Part shown: positions 21,293 to 33,319 of the stretch, in pieces
How the letters are laid out: each line of letters opens with the position of its first letter
Position numbering within the stretch: position 1 is the stretch's first letter
NCBI GenBank assembly: GCA_022836615.1
Contig: MU405247.1
Location: 186,001-250,000, forward strand
DNA from: Annulohypoxylon bovei var. microspora
Taxonomy: Eukaryota; Ascomycota; Sordariomycetes; Xylariales; Hypoxylaceae
DNA: 64,000 nucleotides
Direction: 5' to 3'
Made by a program: the position numbers and the translations under genes
The notes under the pieces: generated by a model
The model's input: the letters and a program-made list of their open reading frames with translations, nothing else
Database searches by the model: none
Told to the model about the DNA's origin: nothing

Positions 21293-22650
21293 ATGAAGGT
21301 CTCTACTACCAGCGTAGCGGCGTTGGCCGCCGGTGCCGTTGCCGCACCCTCAAACGCGCCTCGCAAGTCTGCTGCTGCTTGCTCATCGGCCGTCACGCTC
21401 GACGCTAGCACCAACGTCTTCCAGCAGTACACTCTTCACGCCAACACCTTCTATCGTAGTGAGGTTGAAAAGGCTGTCGAGGCTATTGCCGATGCTTCTA
21501 TGAAGACGTCGGCCGCCAAGATTGCCGACGTCGGTAGCTTCCTATGGCTGTAAGTTTGAGAAACTAGCGAGGAATTAGAGGATGATAGCTGACAAGGAAT
21601 TCAGCGACTCCATTGCCAACATCGCAAAGTTCGACACCGCCGTCGCTGATGTCCCTTGCGAGAACATCCTTGGTCTCGTCATCTACGACTTGCCTGGTCG
21701 TGACTGTGCCGCTAAGGCCTCCAACGGAGAACTCAAGTACAACGAGCTCGACCGATACAAGACCGAATACGTTGACCGTACGTTGATGCTATCACTTCTC
21801 TTGAAATGAGAGACGAGGACTAATCTTAGTATAGCCATCGTCGCCAAGATCAAGGCCAACCCCAACACGGCTTTCGCTCTTTTGATCGAGCCTGACTCTC
21901 TACCTAACCTTGTCACAAACGCCGACAAGACTGCCTGCTCGGACAGCAAGACTGCCTACGAGGAGGGTGTCGCGTACTCCCTCAAGAGCCTCAACCTTCC
22001 CAACGTCGTCATGTACATTGACGCTGGTCACGGTGGTTGGCTCGGCTGGGACGCCAACCTCAAGCCCGGGGCTGAGGAGCTCGCCAAGGTTTACAAGGCC
22101 GCTGGCAGCCCCAAGCAGGTTCGTGGTTACGCCACCAACATTGCTGGCTGGAACTCCTGGTATGTTTCTCTCACATCCTCCCGCCATAGATTTGTTGTTC
22201 TTCAAGCAAGTAGGCTAACATGACGATAGGGACGAGGAGCCCGGTGAGTTCTCGGACGCTTCGGACGCCAAGTACAACTCGTGCCAGAACGAGAAGACGT
22301 ACGTCACCAAGTTCTCGGACGCCCTGAAGACTGCTGGCTTCCCCGAGCACGCCATCGTCGACACTGGCCGCAATGCCGTTACCGGCCTTCGTGAGGAGTG
22401 GGGTGACTGGTGCAACGTCAACGGCGCTGGTTTCGGTGTCCGTCCCACTGCCGATACCGGTTCTGAGCTGGCTGATGCTTTCGTCTGGGGTAAGCCCGGT
22501 GGTGAATCCGACGGTACCAGCGACGAGGGTGCTACCCGTTACGACTCCTACTGCGGCAAGCCCGATGCCTACAAGCCCGCCCCTGAGGCCGGTGAGTGGA
22601 ACCAGGCCTACTTCGAGATGCTCATCAAGAACGCTCAGCCCGCGTTCTAA
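21293..22650 (+). CDS. GH6 cellobiohydrolase (exoglucanase), no CBM1
   Basis: Four exons (21293-21549, 21605-21777, 21835-22159, 22230-22650) encode 391 aa. A signal peptide (VSTTSVAALAAGAVAAPS) is followed directly by the catalytic domain. There is no carbohydrate-binding module or Ser/Thr linker, unlike Trichoderma Cel6A. GH6 signatures are clear: YDLPGRDCAA, where D119 corresponds to T. reesei D175; IEPDSLPNLVTN, where D164 corresponds to the catalytic acid D221; YIDAGHGGWLGW; RGYATNIAGWNSW; and WVKPGGE-type FVWGKPGGESDGTSD. In the first motif, P-D-R of T. reesei is P-G-R. The enzyme cleaves cellobiose from cellulose chain ends outside the cell. The module-free form is a recognised fungal GH6 subgroup and may act on soluble oligosaccharides or in concert with CBM-bearing enzymes. 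Confidence 0.96.
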
Positions 22651-23605
22651 GTGAGTGGTAAAGACAATCTTACGATTTGCGTCCGTCTTGGTGGTGCAGC
22701 TAGCGAAATAGGTAAACGTGGGGGTTCGATGTAAATAAGAAAGAAACTGGCTGTTCGGACCGCAGACGCTCCTTTTTCCTCAATTAAAATCCTGTACCCT
22801 GTATCCTGTACTGAAGATTCAACTGTATATAGCCTTTGTGCAGTACATACACAACTTTTCTCACCGCTAGTATCTTTTTTTCTCTTTCGTGACGAAGCCT
22901 AGGTAGGTAAGAATATGAAGGGGCTAACTACATACCCAGGTAATTAGGTAGTAATTGTAATGTTCGGAAACTTCTGGTTCGATTATTAGTGGGATTTTGC
23001 CGTGAGGCCGTAACGGTTATACCCGAGCAGAATCCGCTCCCAGCTGCCAGGATGGCGGTATCCTATTGAAGAACATGGGACGGGGGCGCTAATGTTGGAT
23101 TGCCGCTTGTTAGCTTCCGCAACTTGTCTGTTAGTGATTAGTGCGTTGCTATCAATCATTCTTGTTTTTCCTACGCGAAAAATGTTGTTGTTGTAAAGAG
23201 AGAGGCTGTGCGTACATAGACCGCCTTCCTGAACGTTCGATAAAACTGATACCACGTAGGTAGGCCCGATCAAGATTTTCTAGTTGATGGATGAATCAGG
23301 AGAGGTAAAAAGCTTAAATTAAGTACGCGACTTAACTAACGTGAAATCGAACGATGACTAAGCTTTAGCTTGTACAACCATTCGACACATTCGACGTAAC
23401 AGCGTACATCCTTGAAGGTGTTTCGAACCTTAGGACGTCAGAACCCAACTCCAAATCCTTAATAAAGCACCTACCGAAACCTAAATCTCGTAATGCAAAA
23501 TCCTATCTGCAACACCAATTCATCGCATCTTTTCGCAAAATCATCATTACCTAGTACCTGCATACCTAGGTAGATTGATAATCTCCATTCGCCCTCCAAG
23601 CGAAA
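22651..23605. other. Intergenic region
   Basis: 955 bp hold the cellulase 3' UTR and the transporter promoter. Short TAGGTAGG/CCTAGG strings occur at about 22900-22940 and 23565-23575. No gene is recognised. Confidence 0.5.
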
Positions 23606-25096
23606 ATGGTTTTCGAATTAGGTGGGGAACAGGATATCTCTTCAGGTAGCAGCTATGAAGAGTCCCAAGATAACGATGAGCCCCGAAAGGGTCGATGCTG
23701 TGGCTTCGTGAGTGATTTCTTGGCAAGGCTCGAACACTTTACCTGGGCCAACTACACATTCCCTATGGCAACAGGAGGTCTTGCTTTGCTACTTGCCGAA
23801 CAGACCCAAGGCTTGATATTTCCCGGTCTTCAGACAATTGGAAAAGTAGTCTATATCTTCGACCTTGTTATCTTCACCCTCGTCACCGCTGCGATAACCT
23901 ACCGCTTCGTCAAATTCCCCGGCACTCTGAAGCATTCTATCACACATCCCACCGAAGCCCTCTTCCTAGGGACATCAACCCTTAGCTTGGCATCTATCAT
24001 CGCTGGCATTGCCCGATATGGGATTCCCTCATGCGGCCCGTGGCTTATCACCGCCTATCGGGTTTTGTTCTGGATATACTTCATCATCACCTTTGCCCTT
24101 GCCGTTGGCCAATATTCACTACTCTTCACTTCCCCGCTTCTGAGAATTCAGGACATGACGCCCGCCTGGGATCTTCCTATATTCCCATTCATGCTGTCGG
24201 GTACTGTCGCTTCCTCGGGTGCCGCATTCCAACCACCGAATGAAGCACTCCCTATGATACTCGGAGGTTTGACCGCCCAGGGCCTCGGGATGTGTGTATC
24301 GATAATGATGTATGGTATGTGATGTCCCGCATCGAGATATTATCTCTTCATTTTCATACTATCTCTTACTCTTCTGTCGTTCCAACTTTTATACGGATGC
24401 TAATAACTTACTTTGTAGTATGTATCGACTTTTCCTTCTATATAACTACTAAAGATCAATTTTCCTCCATATAAAAAAAAAGCAATTTTAAACAATTCCG
24501 AACTTTTCGGTAGGACTGCTAACGTAATATAGGCGAGCTATGTACGGCGGATGATACAGTGGGGATTTCCGTCGCCTAACTCGCGGCCCGGAATGTTCAT
24601 AGCAGTCGGACCGCCTTCATTCACTAGCCTTGCCATTATTGGGATGGCAAATGACTTCCCCGAGCATTATAACTACTTTGGTGCCGACTCTGTGACCGTA
24701 CAGATTCTCCGGGTTCTTGCAACCTTCACGAGTATCTTTATCTGGTCACTAAGTCTATGGTTCTTCTGCATTTCTGTAGTAGCCAATATTGCCATCAGAA
24801 AGCAGTTGACGTTCCATTTAAACTGGTACGCTTACATATTCCCGAATGTCGGATTTACCATAACCATCATTGCTCTCGCGAAGAACTTCCAAAGCCGAGC
24901 GGCTATGGCAGTTGGCAGCGCAATGACCCTCATGCTTGTCGCGATGTGGATTTTCGTGTTTATCCACCACGTAAAGGCCGTCATCAATTGCGAGATCATG
25001 TTTGAGGGCAAAGACGAGGACGTCTACGTGAACGAAAAGAAACACCCACACGTCAAACCCAACAAGAGTGTGAGTGATATAGAGAAGGAGGCTTAA
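23606..25096 (+). CDS. TDT-family transporter (malate/C4-dicarboxylate or sulfite exporter type)
   Basis: Two exons (23606-24313 and 24533-25096) encode 423 aa after a twin intron is removed. About ten transmembrane helices begin after a 30-residue acidic N-terminus containing KGRCCGF. Family landmarks are FTWANYTFPMATGGLALLL at TM1, the AFQPPNEALPMILGGLTAQGLG segment, MMYASYVRRMIQWG across the splice junction, and RPGMFIAVGPPSFTSLAIIG. These match the tellurite-resistance/dicarboxylate transporter family that includes S. pombe Mae1 and yeast Ssu1. Substrate (malate, sulfite or other) is undetermined. The C-terminus is Lys/Asp-rich. It lies about 1 kb downstream of the cellulase with no obvious functional link. 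Confidence 0.9.
24314..24532 (+). other. [D1,2] spliceosomal twin intron (stwintron) in the TDT transporter gene
   Basis: Exon 1 ends in ATGTAT. The next G (24314) is the first base of the outer intron. A 104-nt internal intron (24315-24418) follows, with GTATGT donor, GCTAATAAC branch region and TTGTAG acceptor. Excision joins G to TATGTATCG, recreating a perfect GTATGT donor. The outer intron (115 nt after joining) has a TGCTAAC branch point and ends in ATATAG at 24532. The product reads MMY-ASYVRRM, as in relatives. One-step GT-AG splicing from 24315 leaves an extra G and shifts the frame. Confidence 0.82.
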
Positions 25097-25823
25097 TGGA
25101 ACTTGCGTTTAGGTGTCTACCTTGCGGAGTGCCATCGGGCCATATATTTATACCGGATTAGACCATACGGATATTTTGTGCTGGTCTCATATATCCAGAC
25201 GGCGAATACGAACGTAACGAGCTTATGATTACTTAGACTATAATACATCTGTTATGGGGGACGGCAGTTAGAGATAGATGCTTGACGGGTCACGGAACCG
25301 GTTTTAGATTGGGCGGAATAGGTAGCAATACATACCTAGGTAATCAATACATAATAGACGTTTGTTAATCACCTCCATTCCGATCTTACTTCTTAAACTT
25401 AAAGCATTACTACTGAATAGCCTACTCTAGCATACATGAGCCCCATGACTTTAATCCGAGCCACCATAGAAGCCGCACATATCGGCGCTGACATCAGCGC
25501 TATCGACCTCGACTTCTGCCAACTGTCTTACTAACCTCACCTTCGACTCACCATACGACTGCAGATGAGCTAGCGAGCGTAGCCCGCATTCCCGATCTCA
25601 TGATGCCCGGAATAGACACGGCATCTACGCCCGCGCGAGTGAGCCAGTCCTCGTACTCCCCCCTCCCCCCACTCGGGTCTCAGCCACATATACACCACTA
25701 TCGAATCGGCGCGCAAGCCCCTCGCTACGTCGAGCCCACGCGCACCTGCGGGATTTTCCCAAGGTGAGCACCAGGGCGCCGGAGGATCGCCGGCTAGCGA
25801 GCTAGCGACGGAATACGAAGAGC

Positions 25824-25866
25824 TAGGTAGGTAGGTTGGGATTACCTACCTACCTACCTACCTACA
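25824..25866. repeat. Inverted TAGG / CCTA microsatellite pair
   Basis: About three TAGG units are followed, after a short TTGGGATT spacer, by about six CCTA units. Single strands could fold into a hairpin. It lies in the promoter-side region of the secreted protein gene. Confidence 0.8.
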
Positions 25867-25935
25867 CACACCTACATCCCGCCGCACCGCGCCGGCTCAG
25901 CCCTACAGCCTCGTAGATGCAACGTTCCAGCCCAG

Positions 25936-25955
25936 CTCAGCTCAGCTGAGCTGAG
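25936..25955. repeat. 20-bp perfect palindrome
   Basis: CTCAGCTCAGCTGAGCTGAG equals its own reverse complement. It is built from CAGCT/AGCTG units about 225 bp upstream of the TATA box of the small secreted protein gene. It could be a dimeric transcription-factor site, or just simple sequence. Confidence 0.75.
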
Positions 25956-26357
25956 AATAGCTTCGCCTAGCGCGGTCTAGCTTGGCTTAGCTCTAAGGAC
26001 TGCTTGGGATCTGGGGTAGCCGCGCCCAACCCTACGGGGAGATGGACGGGTGATACGTTCTGGCTGTGCTCGTGTAGCCGTTGTCCGGCTCGTGGACGAG
26101 CGAGAGGCGAGCGTCGCTAGCGGAGGCAGGCTCGTGTTGGGAGGGAGCATGAGGTGACATGGGGTGAGGGTTCTGGCATATAAAGAGCGCGACGTTCCGG
26201 CGTATATTCTGTGCTCGTCTGGATCATTACCATCCATCACACACACCAGCAAACATCTACTCTGACATCGAGCATACCTTCTCAGCTTCTATCTCTTAAC
26301 TATTAAACAACAAACACATCAGCCACCCACCCAACACTCAACCAAAACCCATACAAA

Positions 26358-26792
26358 ATGCGCACCACCACCATCCTCACCACCCTCCTCTCCGGCCTCA
26401 CCGCCTCGGCCTCCGCAGCCTGCCTGCAGCAAGCGCCCGCGGCGCTCGGCTTCCCGATCAACTACGACATCACGCCGTCGCGGAGCGACTTCGCGACCTT
26501 CGAGATCCCGCCGAACAGCGTGGGCCCGTGCACGCTGGTCGCGACGTTCCCGGCGGGGTACCCGATCACGAGCACGGGGTCGGACCTGGTGAACGTGACG
26601 GCGGTGGACGGCCCCGCGGCCGGGTCCCTGGTCGGCGCCCTGCGCTTCCGCGCCGGCGGCAAGACCTTCGTCAACAGCTTCGCCTGCCGCGACGTCATGA
26701 CCTACGAGCTCGCCATCGCCCTGGGCGACGGCGAGGTCGCGTTCAGCGAGGTCCAGGGCGCGGGCCTGTTTATGGATGTTGGGGACTGCTAG
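26358..26792 (+). CDS. Small secreted protein, GC-rich, But2-like fold possible
   Basis: This single-exon gene of 144 aa starts with a clear signal peptide (TTTILTTLLSGLTASASA). The mature part has four cysteines: one right after the signal peptide, then CTLVATF, ACRD and the final GDC. The pattern GPCTLVATFPAGYPI, VNVTAVDGPAAGSLVG, FVNSFACRD resembles C-terminal domains of fungal secreted proteins labelled ubiquitin-3-binding But2-like; that assignment is tentative. GC content and C/G-ending codons are much higher than in the flanking DNA, suggesting strong expression. A TATAAA box lies about 175 bp upstream. It is probably a cell-surface or extracellular protein; no catalytic motif is seen. 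Confidence 0.8.
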   Translation: MRTTTILTTLLSGLTASASAACLQQAPAALGFPINYDITPSRSDFATFEIPPNSVGPCTLVATFPAGYPITSTGSDLVNVTAVDGPAAGSLVGALRFRAGGKTFVNSFACRDVMTYELAIALGDGEVAFSEVQGAGLFMDVGDC

Positions 26793-28037
26793 ATACTTAG
26801 GCGCATACCTACTTAAATGACTAGGTGTCTACCTATCTACCTAGTAGTCTTGGTTAGGCAGTCGACTCGGACGCCTGTATATCTACCTACCTACCTACCA
26901 TGGTACTTACGGATAATAGAAAAAGGATTTTCGGGGTTATGGGGATTTTCGGGCATAGGATCGGGGTCATCACACGGCTTCTCAGCATTTGCATTACGGG
27001 GCGATTTGGGTCGGGCATACATAGGTAGCATTCTTGACATTCCTTTTCTCGGCTCTTGGCGATTAGGTTTTTGGGGATGAGGTTGGCTCGTCGGGCATTG
27101 ACAAGACATTCATAGTCGTAATGTTGAAAATATACATACATACAATATAATGAGATTTACTCTAGTTATCCTATGGGTTGATATTGTAAAGTTTTAAACC
27201 GAAGGAGGTATGTGGAACAAGTACTTCAAGATTAAGCATGCATAGTTATCTATTCCCCTATTTTAGGTATGTGTTGACAATTATCAATTAGACAGACTAC
27301 TTATACCTATCTTTATTATAGATTAATAGCACATCCCTAGAAGAAAATGGGAAGCACTCCTTCTAGCTATTGGTTCACTCAACAGGTACTCTACTATACA
27401 GCACGTAGTCGTGAGAAAGGAGGGCATGGATGTCGAGTCACCGTCGCCAGAGAACGCGCACCAAGCACATAACTTCAAATTCTTTGCATTATAGATAGAA
27501 GTCGTCGAGAGCAAGACTTCCCTCGCGGTCCAACTACAAGCGACCCGTTTCTAACTGGTATCGATACCGGCGCGCGTCTTAGACACCTTCACCTTCGCCT
27601 TCACCTCCGACTCGTCGAGATCCGAGACCGAAGTCCGTTTATACGACAAAGGAAACAAGATATCGCTCCTACCTCCGTTTCCCCCCATCCCCTTTGGCCA
27701 CCCCTCCTTTACTGCACTTGTTCACCTATAATTTTAAAAACCCCTTACTACCACTCGCGATCTGAAGAAACTCTCTGGGTGGGGTATTTATCTAAATTGT
27801 ACAGAGAGAAAGCTTTTCTGTTCTGATGATGACGATAACAACAGCAACAGCAACAACAACAACAACAGAGGGTATTCTAAAACATAAGAAAAAAACGCAA
27901 CGCCGTCTGTGTTCTCAACTATTCCCAACCAGTATATGCTTCCATTATGATAAACCGAAGACAGTCGTGATTTCGTAGCATCCAATAGAGGCCAGTCTGG
28001 CTGGCTGCTTTGATTTTTGTATGGTATCGAGGATATC
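26793..28037. other. Convergent intergenic region
   Basis: 1.25 kb between the secreted protein and the 3' end of the kinesin gene. CCTA repeats lie near 26836-26898. A CAA/CAG trinucleotide tract at about 27836-27868 lies in the likely kinesin 3' UTR. No gene is seen. Confidence 0.5.
27836..27868. repeat. Imperfect (CAA)n tract
   Basis: About ten CAA/CAG units lie about 170 bp past the kinesin stop codon, read on the opposite strand as TTG repeats in its 3' UTR. Confidence 0.8.
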
Positions 28038-31000
28038 CTAATCGGCGTCGAACGCGTGATTCCTCGGCATCGGGCTGACGGCGCCGCTACCGCTGATGCT
28101 GGTGGTGCCGGAGAAGTAGCTTTGGTCGATGCGGAAGATCCAGTCCATCTTCTCGCGCTCGTTGCGAGCTGCAAACAGCCACGTGTTGTCTGTTCCGTAA
28201 ACAGCAAATACGCCTGCCTGCAGACGTTCGCTCAAGCCGCCGAGGTTGGGACCCGAAGTCCTGGAATTGGAATTTCCGGACCGGATAGTCGAATCAGTTT
28301 GACTAGAAAAAGTTCGTTGATGGCCAGATTGGAAGTTTCCGTTAGAATTACCATTCATGGGAAACAAGTCATCTGGCTCATCATCGGGTCCATTAAATAG
28401 CGCTAAAATCTCCGGCTGGCTGTCAACTCTAGAATTGCGGAGACTAACAATAGCCACTTCATCGCCATCGGTGACGTTATGAAGGTGTAGATAAGGCCGC
28501 CGAAGCTCCACGAACCTCTTAATCCATTTGCTGTAGTCGCTGTTAGGCACTAGGAGATACCCCCCTTTCAGTACATTGGGATTTTTAGGGACCCGGATGA
28601 TAGTAGAGGTCAATCTGGGAGGTGTAATTGACTCAGGCGCGACGCCATCTGATGGGGGCGTTGTGTTTGCTGGACCGAGAATGCGAGTTGCGGGGTCTGG
28701 ATATCGCGTCCAGAGTTTCAAGCAGTTGTTTAGGATCAGAGCCTCGTGCTCATTATACTCTGGTTCTCGAGACTGTACAGGAGTCTGCTGGGCAGGTAAT
28801 TCAACTTCCTCTGTCGATTCTTCACCTTGCTCACCTTCAACGGATTCGGACTGCTTCGGTGTTGAGGGACGGGATGTTTCGGGGGTATCATTGAGGAGCG
28901 CGTTGATTGAATCTTGATCGTCATCGTGAGGCTTGAGCCCCGGGGAAATATCGTCGTCAGAAGGGTCTTCCTCCGCAGGCTGGTTCTTTGACTCGGGCAA
29001 ACCAATTTTCTTAAGAAATAGTTGAGCTGCCGCAATTTCGGTGATTCGCCTCTTCTTCCCTTGTGCTATAATATAGTCGCCTATTAGGGATACTCCTCTC
29101 GGACCCCAGTTGCTAAGATTTTCTTCGCCTTTCACGTAGTCGTGCTGGCTATTCATCCTCCATAGGTCACCGACTCGCTTAATCGGGGCGGGCCGTAGCT
29201 TTACAGTGTAAATGGCTGTGGAAGAATGCACGATCCGAACGTGCTGGAATAGGGACGAGAGCATTGATGTCTGACGGACGAATGTTCTCCCTAAAATTTG
29301 ACAGTAGACGTCTGCAGAGAATTTCATTGGCTCGGCGAGGTTATCAGCAGTTATATCCCAGGATAGGGTCATCTGAACCTTATATTTGTCTGCTGTTGTT
29401 CGATCTAGCAGTAGCGAGTTGTGTAAACTAGAATCCCACTGTCCCGTAATAGTCATGCCTCGAGTACCATTTGCATTTTGGCGAAGAGCTGGCTTTGCGC
29501 TTAGTCTTAAGGGGATGTCGGGTACAGGTGAACCCAAGTCGGGATTTTTGCCAGCGTGGTCCACGAGCTGGATCTTACCAACTCGAACGGAGCTGATATC
29601 TTCCCATGGTAATGCATCCCCTGAGCTGTGTGTAAGATTGATCGCCACCCGCCTCTGGAGTCCTTGATGCAATTGAAAAGTACCGGTATCTAGTTCGCTC
29701 GTCTGTGTGACTTCCACGGGGACATATTCTCCATTTTCATTGAGTTCGAGGATCTGGACACGGGCTAACATGTCGTGCTTCTCCTCAGTGTAGAACTGAG
29801 TTTCGTTTATCCTAGCAGTTTGGGGTTTCTGATCGGAATTTGGTGTTGAATCCCGCATCTCATCCCAGCTTAGCAATTTATCGAGGTGCATAGCAGAAAC
29901 TTTAGCGAATATAGCAATTCTAAGGTTGACGTCCTGCGGTCCAAATAATGGAACGCTCATGCTATGAACGCTATCAAATCTTATTGGCCCCTCATCAAAA
30001 TCTTTAATCATCTGAGTCGTAGTAACGCTCTCGGAGACACAGGGGATAAATAGCTGTGCATGTACATCGGTTCCCTCTCGCTCAGCGAAGCCAACCATGT
30101 CGTGCATAACGACATTGTACTTCAAAGTGCTTGATGGCGCTCGGGCGCTAGACGGTTCTAGAGAAACTTTGATAATTCCAACAGCATGAGAAGTGTGAGG
30201 CGATAGAACATCCAGGGTGAAATCCTGAACTCGACTATCGAAGACAGCTCGGAGAGGGACGTCAACTTCACCGACGAGAGAATATTCAGGCATGCAGGTT
30301 TCGACAAACGGGTTGTCCAGCTTGAAATGCTGAGAATATTCCGGTTGATCAAGGTATTGGTGCATTTGGCGCATTTGCCGTACACGATCGTGAAGCTTTT
30401 CTATACTCCAGAGATGAATGACGTGGTGCTTGTAGTCGACGACACGAATTCCCACACATGGCTTTTGCGCTTCGTCAAGAGCTATATCTTCACCTTCACC
30501 AGGTACATCATTCAATACCATATCGTAGGAAGAGCAACGCGCATGGCCGAAATCCACCACAGTAAACTGGAAGACAACGTTCTCTCCTAGCTCTTCGCTC
30601 ATGATCTGCGCCTCCTTGAGGGTAGCAGCATGTTGCAGGACGGCTTCGGCCATCTGAACGTAGTGTCGGCCCCTCCAGTGTTGAATGACCCCTTTGGCGC
30701 TTTCAATTTCCTCCTCGGATAGCTTCGGCTTTGCCTTAGGCCTCTTGAGGGGATCTAGTTTTTCGATTTTGGCTTCGAATTCTTGCTTTTGGACTTCTAA
30801 CTGCTTCTGCATATCAGCTTTTATTTGAGTTAGAGTCTCTTCCATTCTAGCCTTCTCTTTTTTAATCTCCTCTACCTCAACATTAGCTTCCTCGGCGCTT
30901 TTAAGTTGTCCTTGATATTCCTCTTTCCGCTTCTCCAACTGGTTCTGCATGCTCTCTCGCATCTCTCTGAGCCGATCATCTCCATCGCCGGCCTTTGGAG

Positions 31001-33319
31001 TAGACGGCATCGTGAGCGCTGTATCGAGCGAGAGATTATCGATCGTTCCAGTTGACATGTACTTCTCCCTTATAGGATAAGACGTGTTTGAGTCTAAATC
31101 TTCGTCGCGGTCGTTGACTCGCTCGGCTCGTGCACGCTGGACATCCTCAAACAACGCGTTAAGCTCCTCGTCGGTTAAGCTTTGGAGGTTTTTATCAGTT
31201 CCAAGAATAGCACCAGCGGCTTCACGTCGCGCAAATGACCAATCTGAATCCCGTCCATTTCGAGACGGAGCTGGGGACTCTGGGCGACTTTCACCAAATT
31301 CAGAACCTGCTTTACTAACCGACCGCTCGTGGCTTGTGCGCAGGGTTGGTGATGAGAGATCAAAGGCCGCCAGTTGACTTGCAGTCACCGACTGTCGAAG
31401 CAAACTTTGTCGAGTCTCATCTCGTTCCGCACGAGCTTCCATCGGGTGATTGAATCTAAATATGTGAAAATCGCCTAATATGACACGAAAACCAGAATGT
31501 AGTCTTGTTGTTTCAGCAACGCGCTTTCCGTTGACCATAATAGATGCCCCTTCGGTTGGCGTTATTGTGACGATGCCATCCGAAGCATTATCAAAGAAAC
31601 AATGCTCGTGAAGAATTCGGGTGCCGTTAAGACGGATATTTGCCTGGTGCTCGGAATTCGAGTCCACGTTTCCCACCGTAGTTTTACCCGGCTTGAGATT
31701 GTAGACTAAGCATTCTGCTAGAAGGGGATCATCGGACAAGTTGACCAAATGAGGCATCTTCTTCGGCGTGTGTAAGCCTACGAATCCCTTCTCAATACTT
31801 ATACCAAGTTCTTCAAGGGCGGCTTCACGCTCCTTGTGGATTTCTTCCGTCTTTTGAAGTTTCTCTTCCCAGGTTTGGTTGAGATCGGTCAACAATTTCT
31901 CGCTTTGGTTCAACTGCTCGGCAATTTCCGCTTTCGATACCTTCTTGACGGAGCCATCTGATTGTGTTATGCTAACAATCTGTTTTTCTAAAGGTGTGCC
32001 TTCAGCATAAACTTCTTCAGGCGGAACGGCAGTACCACCAGCGCCACCCGTCGGACCACCTCCTAACTTGCTTCGCAGTAGTGATAACTCTTCCTTCAAC
32101 TCTCTGATCATACGAGCATTTGCATCCTCGTTGACGACGGCGTGGTTCTTGATCCGCTTGGCAGAGTCGGCATATCGTAAAGTACTTAGAGTTTCGTCGT
32201 AGTTAATGTCTGCCGGGCTGATTGCCGCTATCATAGCAGTCATACTGTTTCCACCAAGCGAATCCTTCAAAAGCCACGTAAGAACACTGTCTCGGTACGG
32301 AACTGTCCCACCTTTCTTGTCTCCTTTCTTCTTCTTCCCGGTAGAGAGGTCGGCCAATGCTGCTATCACACGGCCAAGCGTCGAGAGTGACCTATTGATC
32401 TCAGCACCTTCCTTCAGTCGAGCACCAGTAGCGCCAGTCGACGTTGCTCTCTCCGAACCAGCTAAATCAACCAAACTAATCTTAGCCTGCTTCTCCATCT
32501 CCATCTTTGTCTCCGCGTCATACTTTTTCTGCGTAAGCATAAGGGTGAACACAGCGTGACTTCGACTGGACGTTTCGTTCATGTTCGTTGCGGCAACTGT
32601 TCTTGCCTTGTTGCCTTCGTCCATCAGGTTCTCGATCTCCTGAAAACTACTGACCACCAACTTGGCGAGATCCTCCACGTATGGACCGGTCGATGGATGC
32701 TCTCGGACTTTCAGATTACCTTTTGTCGATGGATTTAACAGATCTCGTACCCTCTCGTTATAAATCTCGAGATACGACACCTCAACGGTACACCGCGACG
32801 TCTTATCTTTCTGCAAATCTTCGATTCTCCCGAACATGTCCTGGCAGATCATAGGTATGATACCGGCATCTTTTCCGTATCCCATCATGGAATATGATTT
32901 ACCAGAACCTGTCTGACCATAAGCAAAAATACAGTTGTTGTAACCTTGGAATGCATTGTCCAAAAGTGGTTTTCCAAGGTCGTCATGCAGATTGTTTTGA
33001 CCAGCGTAAGTCGGGTCATTTTTGTTAAAAGACCAGTATGATCTATCAAAGGCGAATGTCTTTAATGAGGTGTCCTTGTTTCCTTTAACATTATGATCGG
33101 ATGGTGGTGTTAGGACAGTTTGGTTGTCCTTCATTTCAACAATACATTTCGACCCACGGTCAATTTCTGAATAGTGTCAGTGTTAATCTAGTCTGGGCGC
33201 AAGAGCTTTACTAGGCGACTCCTGGGTCTATCTTGCCGGGCGGGTATAGTCATACCTCTACTGTTGAAGGGCCGAACCCTCACCACCACCTTAATATTTC
33301 CTCCACCGGCGGGAGGCAT
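28038..33319 (-). CDS. Kinesin-3 motor, Unc-104/KIF1A type
   Basis: Two exons on the minus strand (33319-33256 and 33166-28038) encode 1730 aa. The first gives MPPAGGGNIKVVVRVRPFNSR, and the junction completes RPFNSREIDRGSKC. The order of domains is that of kinesin-3: motor head with P-loop GQTGSGKS at 105-112, switch I NETSSRSHAVF and switch II LVDLAGSER; neck coiled coil; FHA domain (GKTTVGNVDSNSEHQANIRL...HEHCFF); coiled coils around residues 730-830; the KIF1-type central domains; and a C-terminal PH domain (KGGYLLVPNSDYSKWIKRFVEL to EREKMDWIFRID). It walks to microtubule plus ends. In filamentous fungi Unc-104 (UncA/Kin3) carries early endosomes along hyphae. Length and completeness argue for an intact gene. 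Confidence 0.96.

Larger units (their letters stand above)
25097..26357. promoter_or_regulatory. Intergenic region and promoter of the small secreted protein
   Basis: 1.26 kb without a gene. It holds inverted TAGG/CCTA tracts (25824-25866), a 20-bp perfect palindrome (25936-25955) and a TATAAA box at 26179-26184, about 175 bp before the ATG. The 5' UTR is C/A-rich, typical of a well-expressed fungal gene. Confidence 0.5.
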
